NCBI GenBank assembly: GCA_947459055.1
Contig: CANHCG010000032.1
Span: 1 to 10,238, forward strand
DNA from: Cytophagaceae bacterium
GTDB taxonomy: Bacteria > Bacteroidota > Bacteroidia > Cytophagales > Spirosomataceae
Direction of reading: 5' to 3'
DNA: 10,238 nt
A program made the translations under genes and the position numbers. Under the pieces are notes generated by a model. The model was not told the origin of the DNA, did no database searches, and saw only the letters and a program-made list of their open reading frames with translations. This document shows, piece by piece, positions 7,484-10,238 of this stretch; the stretch's first letter is position 1, and each line of letters starts with the position of its first letter.

Positions 7484-7504
7484 TCTAAACGCGCTGGCGT
7501 TAGA
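7484..7504 (-). other. Hairpin just after the mdh stop codon
   Basis: TCTAAACGC (7484-7492) and GCGTTAGA (7497-7504) form an eight-pair stem with one bulged A and a four-base loop. It lies a few bases past the mdh stop, before the main terminator on the minus strand. It has no U tract directly next to it, so it is more likely a 3' end-stabilising structure than a terminator. It could also be chance. Confidence 0.35.
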
Positions 7505-7509
7505 ATTAT

Positions 7510-8445
7510 TTAAATAGATAGAGTGGCTAAAACACCATTCATATTACGAACTGCGTCGGCAGATTTGTTGAAGGCTGCTTGTTCGTCGGCAGTTAATTTA
7601 TAGTCGACTATTTTCTCCCATCCATTTTTTCCTAGTACCACCGGTACGCCTAAACAAATATCACTTTGTCCATATTCACCATTCAAAGGAACGCAACAAG
7701 CCATAATTTTTTTCTCATCACGTACTATTGCTTCTACTAAAGCCGCTCCAGCTGCACCAGGTGCATACCAAGCGGAAGTTCCTAATAAACCTGTTAGAGT
7801 GGCACCACCTACCATTGTATCAGCGGCAACCTTATCTAAAGTTTCGGTATCTAAGAATTGACTTACCGGTACCCCGTTATAGGTCGCTAAGCGTTTTAAT
7901 GGAATCATGGTCGTATCCCCGTGACCACCGATGACCGTTCCGGAAATATCATTGATAGAAACATCCATTGCTTTAGCTAAATAACATTTGAAACGAGCGG
8001 AATCTAATGTTCCACCCATCCCGATGATGCGATGTTTATCTAATCCTGCAATTGAATTTGCCAAATAGGTCATCGTATCCATTGGATTGGAGATGATAAC
8101 AATTATCGGATTTTTTGAAAATTTCAAGATGTTTTCAACCACACTTTTCACAATACCTGCATTCACGCCAATTAATTCTTCACGTGTCATGCCCGGTTTG
8201 CGAGGTAAACCCGATGTAATGACTACGACATCGGAATTGGCTGTTTTGGAATAATCACTGGTCGAACCGATAAGGGTCGTATCAAATCCCAATAAACTGG
8301 CTGTCTGATACATATCTAAGGTTTTACCTTCAGCGATACCTTCCTTGATATCTAATAAAACTAATTCGTCAGCTAATTCTTTTCTGGCGATGTTGTCTGC
8401 ACAAGTGGCACCCACGGCACCTGCTCCTACTACTGTGATTTTCAT
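7510..8445 (-). CDS. mdh: Malate dehydrogenase, NAD-dependent
   Basis: This cytosolic enzyme of the TCA cycle interconverts malate and oxaloacetate. The start is set at 8445 (MKITVVGAGAVG), giving 311 residues. An in-frame ATG at 8475 would add ten residues before the first beta strand, which the family does not have. It belongs to the LDH-like MDH type of about 310 residues. Motifs are the dinucleotide-binding GAGAVG (7-12), the NAD-selective Asp32 after beta-2, the mobile substrate loop LPRKPGMTR (80-88; Arg82 and Arg88 bind the dicarboxylate and Arg82 indicates malate rather than lactate), NPMDTMTYL (120-128), LDSARF (147-152; Asp148 and Arg151) and catalytic His175 in GGHGDTT. It is transcribed alone and ends at the shared terminator. 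Its upstream region carries the TGAnTCA repeats. Confidence 0.97.
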   Translation of the reverse strand: MKITVVGAGAVGATCADNIARKELADELVLLDIKEGIAEGKTLDMYQTASLLGFDTTLIGSTSDYSKTANSDVVVITSGLPRKPGMTREELIGVNAGIVKSVVENILKFSKNPIIVIISNPMDTMTYLANSIAGLDKHRIIGMGGTLDSARFKCYLAKAMDVSINDISGTVIGGHGDTTMIPLKRLATYNGVPVSQFLDTETLDKVAADTMVGGATLTGLLGTSAWYAPGAAGAALVEAIVRDEKKIMACCVPLNGEYGQSDICLGVPVVLGKNGWEKIVDYKLTADEQAAFNKSADAVRNMNGVLATLSI

Positions 8446-8464
8446 TGTAAAATTGTTAGGAATG

Positions 8465-8529
8465 AAATGATTCAAAAAAACGTTTCGAAATTACGACAAA
8501 TACAGCAATTATTGAATCATTTTTTCGTT
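8465..8529. repeat. Paired TGAnTCA elements in the mdh/DUF1232 divergent gap
   Basis: AAATGATTCAA (8465-8475) and its exact reverse complement TTGAATCATTT (8512-8522) form an 11 bp inverted repeat around a 36 bp spacer. Each core, TGAnTCA, is itself palindromic. Read in the same direction the two copies also share TGAnTCA, six bases, CGTT (8468-8484 and 8513-8529), set 45 bp apart. A TTTCGAAA palindrome (8483-8490) lies between. The right copy runs into the TTG of the proposed DUF1232 promoter and the left lies about 20 bp before the mdh ATG. An operator for a dimeric regulator is possible, as is chance in AT-rich DNA. Confidence 0.45.
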
Positions 8530-8555
8530 GAGTTAAGAGGTTTTTGTTATATTTA
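8528..8555 (+). promoter_or_regulatory. Probable promoter for the DUF1232 gene
   Basis: TTG (8528-8530), a 17 bp spacer and TATATTTA (8548-8555) fit the Bacteroidota promoter with one mismatch (final G to A). The spacing is identical to the ABC permease promoter. The expected start near 8562 leaves about 11 bases before the ATG at 8573. The -33 element overlaps the right-hand repeat copy. Confidence 0.4.
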
Positions 8556-8572
8556 ACGATTAAATATGTCAA

Positions 8573-8992
8573 ATGGGAAAAGGATCAAGTTTTGTTAATC
8601 GTATTTTAGACTCAAGTTTTTTTAAAGATGCTTTGGTTCAGGGAGAAGCTATGGTGGCGAAGGATAAGTTGGGTTTATTGCGTTTGATCAAAACCGCCTT
8701 GCAAAAAGTTTCCGAGATGGCAGAAAAGAGTAATTTGACAGTAGTTAAATTACTTAATCATTACATTCTATTGTTTAGTCAGTTGATTAAGGCCTACGTG
8801 CAAGGAACCTATCGAAAGTTACCGACCATAGCCTTAGTGAAAATTGCAGCGGTAATGGTTTATTTTATTTCTCCTTTTGATTTTATTCCGGATGTTTTAC
8901 CCCTGATTGGCTTTACGGATGATTTGGCTTTAGTCCTTTGGGTAGGTAAATCAATTAAGGCGGAATTAGATGAATTTGAAAAACAATTGTAA
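8573..8992 (+). CDS. DUF1232 (YkvA-like) membrane-associated protein
   Basis: This 139-residue protein has the DUF1232 signature in its C-terminal half: a hydrophobic segment (about 85-99) running into YFISPFDFIPDVLP (97-110) and GFTDDLALVLWV (113-124). The function of this family is not known. The short hydrophobic hairpin with its conserved SPxDxIPD turn suggests membrane association. The N-terminal 80 residues are mostly amphipathic helix (for example 'LGLLRLIKTALQKVSEMAEK') and are not part of the Pfam core. The gene stands alone, with its own likely promoter and 71 bp before tatA. The ATG at 8573 is chosen because the in-frame sequence begins there; an earlier ATG at 8566 is out of frame and stops after ten codons. 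Confidence 0.88.
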   Translation: MGKGSSFVNRILDSSFFKDALVQGEAMVAKDKLGLLRLIKTALQKVSEMAEKSNLTVVKLLNHYILLFSQLIKAYVQGTYRKLPTIALVKIAAVMVYFISPFDFIPDVLPLIGFTDDLALVLWVGKSIKAELDEFEKQL

Positions 8993-9063
8993 TCTTTCAA
9001 ATCGGATATCGTGGAAATTTAGTTTGGATTGAATATATTTACACAATTTAAAAAACAGAAAAG

Positions 9064-9270
9064 ATGAACATAGCAAGTATATTATTGTTTTTGAACGGGT
9101 TAGGTGGTGGAGAATTGTTATTGATTGGTTTAGCGATTTTATTATTTTTTGGTGGAAAAAAATTGCCAGAATTAATGAGAGGCCTTGGAAAGGGAATTCG
9201 GGAGTTTCAGGATGCTAAAAACGAAGTGAAGGATCAGATCAATAAAGAATTGGACGAGACTAAAAAATAA
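9064..9270 (+). CDS. tatA: Sec-independent protein translocase subunit TatA
   Basis: TatA assembles at TatBC-bound folded substrates to form the export path of the Tat system in the inner membrane. This 68-residue protein has the usual design: a short periplasmic N-terminus, one membrane helix (about 13-29, 'LGGGELLLIGLAILLFF'), the glycine hinge (30-31), and the amphipathic helix KKLPELMRGLGKGIREFQDA (32-51). A charged tail follows. The 'FGGKKLPELMRGLGKGIREF' run is typical of Bacteroidota TatA, which often works without a separate TatB. No tatC is in the window. Upstream, TATATTTA (9034-9041) repeats the -10 type sequence of the DUF1232 promoter, but no TTG lies at the right distance, so the promoter is uncertain. 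gatA follows after 78 bp containing hairpins. Confidence 0.96.
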   Translation: MNIASILLFLNGLGGGELLLIGLAILLFFGGKKLPELMRGLGKGIREFQDAKNEVKDQINKELDETKK

Positions 9271-9284
9271 GGTTACTTATTTTT
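9263..9284. other. AT-rich hairpin over the tatA stop codon
   Basis: AAAAATAAG (9263-9271) pairs with CTTATTTTT (9276-9284) around a GTTA loop: nine pairs, only one of them G-C. It includes the tatA stop codon and ends in a T run. It could be a weak first terminator ahead of the palindrome at 9294 or an mRNA 3' structure. Confidence 0.35.
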
Positions 9285-9293
9285 GTTGTAAAT

Positions 9294-9329
9294 GCATAGT
9301 TGGGTTAACCCAACTATGCTTTTGTGTTT
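9294..9329 (+). terminator. Palindromic terminator between tatA and gatA
   Basis: A perfect 26 bp palindrome (9294-9319) has arms GCATAGTTGGG and CCCAACTATGC around TTAA. It is followed by TTTTGTGTTT (9320-9329). The 11 bp stem with six G-C pairs and the downstream T-rich stretch fit an intrinsic terminator for tatA on the plus strand. The upstream flank has no matching A tract, so it is directional. If efficient, gatA needs its own promoter; if leaky, it would set the tatA:gatA ratio. Being fully palindromic, it could also bind a dimeric protein. Confidence 0.68.
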
Positions 9330-9348
9330 AAATGAATCCCCATTTTTA

Positions 9349-10238
9349 ATGGAAAATAAACCACTGCCTTATGCGGAAATAAGGCGTCAATTAATCGAAG
9401 GTCGACAAACTTGTCTAGGTTTGGTTCAGCAATATTTGAAGCAAATAGACGCCTTTAATGCAGAATATAACGTTTTTTTAGAAGTTTATCGGGAGGAAGC
9501 ATTGGCTCAGGCCCAGTTGATCGATCAAAAAATAAAGTTGGGTCATGCCGGTAAATTAGCTGGGATGGTCATAGGTATCAAAGACTTACTTACCTTCGAA
9601 AACCATGGTTCTCAAGCTGGGAGTCAAATTCTTAATGGGTTTAAATCAACATTTACGGGTACGGCGCTTCAGCGTTTATTGGATGAGGATGCCATCATTA
9701 TTGGGCGTCAAAATTGTGATGAATTCGGGATGGGTTCAACGAATGAAAACTCATCATTTGGTCCAGTTTTAAATTTTGCCAATAAAAAACATGTGGCTGG
9801 TGGGAGTTCAGGGGGCTCTGCCGTAGCGGTTCAAGCGGGAATGTGTCATCTTTCCATTGGGACTGATACAGGTGGTTCGATTCGGATGCCTGCTGCTTTC
9901 TGTGGGGTTTCGGGTTTAAAGCCAACCTATGGTTTAGTTTCTCGCTGGGGCTTAATTGCCTATGCTTCTTCATTCGATACCATTGGACCTATGGGTCACT
10001 TTGTTGAAGATTTAGCTTTAACGATGTCTATTATGGCCGGACCCGATGAGCAAGATAGTACGGTAGTTAGCGCTCCAATCCATTTAATATCTTCTACACG
10101 TAAACTTGCTTACATCAAAGAAATCGTAGAGCATGCCAGTTTACAAGAAGAAATTCGGGAAGCCTTTTTTGAGCAAGTTGAAAAATTCAAAAAACAAGGA
10201 TACGAGGTAGATTCGGTCGATTTTCCATACATTGATCA
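9349..10238 (+). CDS. gatA: Glu-tRNA(Gln)/Asp-tRNA(Asn) amidotransferase subunit A, 3' end outside window
   Basis: The first 296 residues (of about 475-485) are visible before the right edge. GatA is the glutaminase subunit of GatCAB, which frees ammonia from glutamine to convert Glu-tRNA(Gln) or Asp-tRNA(Asn) to the amidated form in the cytosol. The amidase-signature triad is complete: Lys78 (GIKDLL), cis-Ser153 (AGGSSGGSAVAV, 150-161) and nucleophile Ser177 (GTDTGGSIRM, 171-180). Spacings of 75 and 24 equal those of the well-studied GatA (Lys79/Ser154/Ser178). Also typical are GRQNCDEFGMGSTNENSSFG (119-138) and GLKPTYGLVSRWGLIAYASS (189-208). At residue 180 the usual Gln of 'SIRQPA' is Met, which is uncommon for GatA as I recall the family. 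The ATG at 9349 gives the normal short N-terminus. It lies 78 bp after tatA. Confidence 0.95.
   Translation, partial: MENKPLPYAEIRRQLIEGRQTCLGLVQQYLKQIDAFNAEYNVFLEVYREEALAQAQLIDQKIKLGHAGKLAGMVIGIKDLLTFENHGSQAGSQILNGFKSTFTGTALQRLLDEDAIIIGRQNCDEFGMGSTNENSSFGPVLNFANKKHVAGGSSGGSAVAVQAGMCHLSIGTDTGGSIRMPAAFCGVSGLKPTYGLVSRWGLIAYASSFDTIGPMGHFVEDLALTMSIMAGPDEQDSTVVSAPIHLISSTRKLAYIKEIVEHASLQEEIREAFFEQVEKFKKQGYEVDSVDFPYID

Noticed and set aside
8446..8475. N-terminal extension of mdh from an ATG at 8475
   Set aside because: The ten extra residues precede the first Rossmann strand and do not match the family; 'MKITVVGAGAVG' at 8445 is the normal start.
8566..8598. Ten-codon open frame overlapping the DUF1232 start
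   Set aside because: It starts at an out-of-frame ATG and ends after ten codons. It has no ribosome-binding site and nothing suggests a leader peptide role.
9698..9973. Antisense open frame inside gatA
   Set aside because: Its product has no recognisable features and it lies wholly opposite the conserved amidase core of gatA, so it is a coding shadow.
1..10238. Mobile elements, CRISPR arrays, tRNA or rRNA genes, or a defence system
   Set aside because: No repeat-spacer pattern, transposase, integrase, tRNA-like cloverleaf or defence-related domain was seen. The genes are ordinary core functions with uniform codon use.

Overview
The window reads as a stretch of core chromosome from a member of the Bacteroidota, most likely of the Cytophagales/Cytophagia type. 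The base composition is AT-leaning (roughly 40% GC by eye). Two promoters resemble the Bacteroidota consensus (TTG, about 17 bp, TAnnTTTG), and ribosome-binding sites are weak or absent. The gene families also fit: a DUF1501 protein with the 'HDLQATILHILGLDHEKLTY' ending, the Bacteroidota 'HGLHSPF' methyltransferase family, DUF4286, and a Bacteroidota-type TatA followed by GatA. I see no tRNA, rRNA, CRISPR array, insertion sequence or phage gene.

Layout, left to right. The 3' part of a DUF1501 gene (+) enters from the left edge. It meets, tail to tail, a two-gene minus-strand unit of apaG followed by a very short relative of a SAM methyltransferase. uracil-DNA glycosylase (ung, +) starts 11 bp from apaG, divergently. 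ung meets, tail to tail, a second minus-strand unit: a 985-residue FAD/4Fe-4S 2-hydroxyacid dehydrogenase of the YdiJ class, coupled by an ATGA overlap to a small DUF4286 gene. A 138 bp divergent gap follows, with a good promoter facing right. That promoter drives a lone MacB/FtsX-type ABC permease (+), which ends at a strong terminator shared with malate dehydrogenase (mdh, -). A 127 bp divergent gap carrying a repeated TGAnTCA element separates mdh from a DUF1232/YkvA-like membrane protein (+). Then come tatA (+), a palindromic terminator-like hairpin, and the 5' part of gatA (+), which runs off the right edge.

The genes are mostly unrelated housekeeping functions: DNA repair, central carbon metabolism, protein export, and transamidation of Glu-tRNA(Gln)/Asp-tRNA(Asn). 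They are packed very tightly between 1261 and 3027, where two convergent pairs share bases of their stop codons. The only plausible functional link across the window is that DUF1501 proteins are often Tat-exported and a tatA gene lies nearby, but the DUF1501 signal peptide lies outside the window.

I found no convincing new multi-gene system. The item most worth following up is the 128-residue protein at 1261-1647. It keeps the two ends of a Bacteroidota methyltransferase family but seems to lack the SAM-binding core between them. After that come the repeated TGAnTCA element between mdh and the DUF1232 gene, and the partnerless ABC permease.
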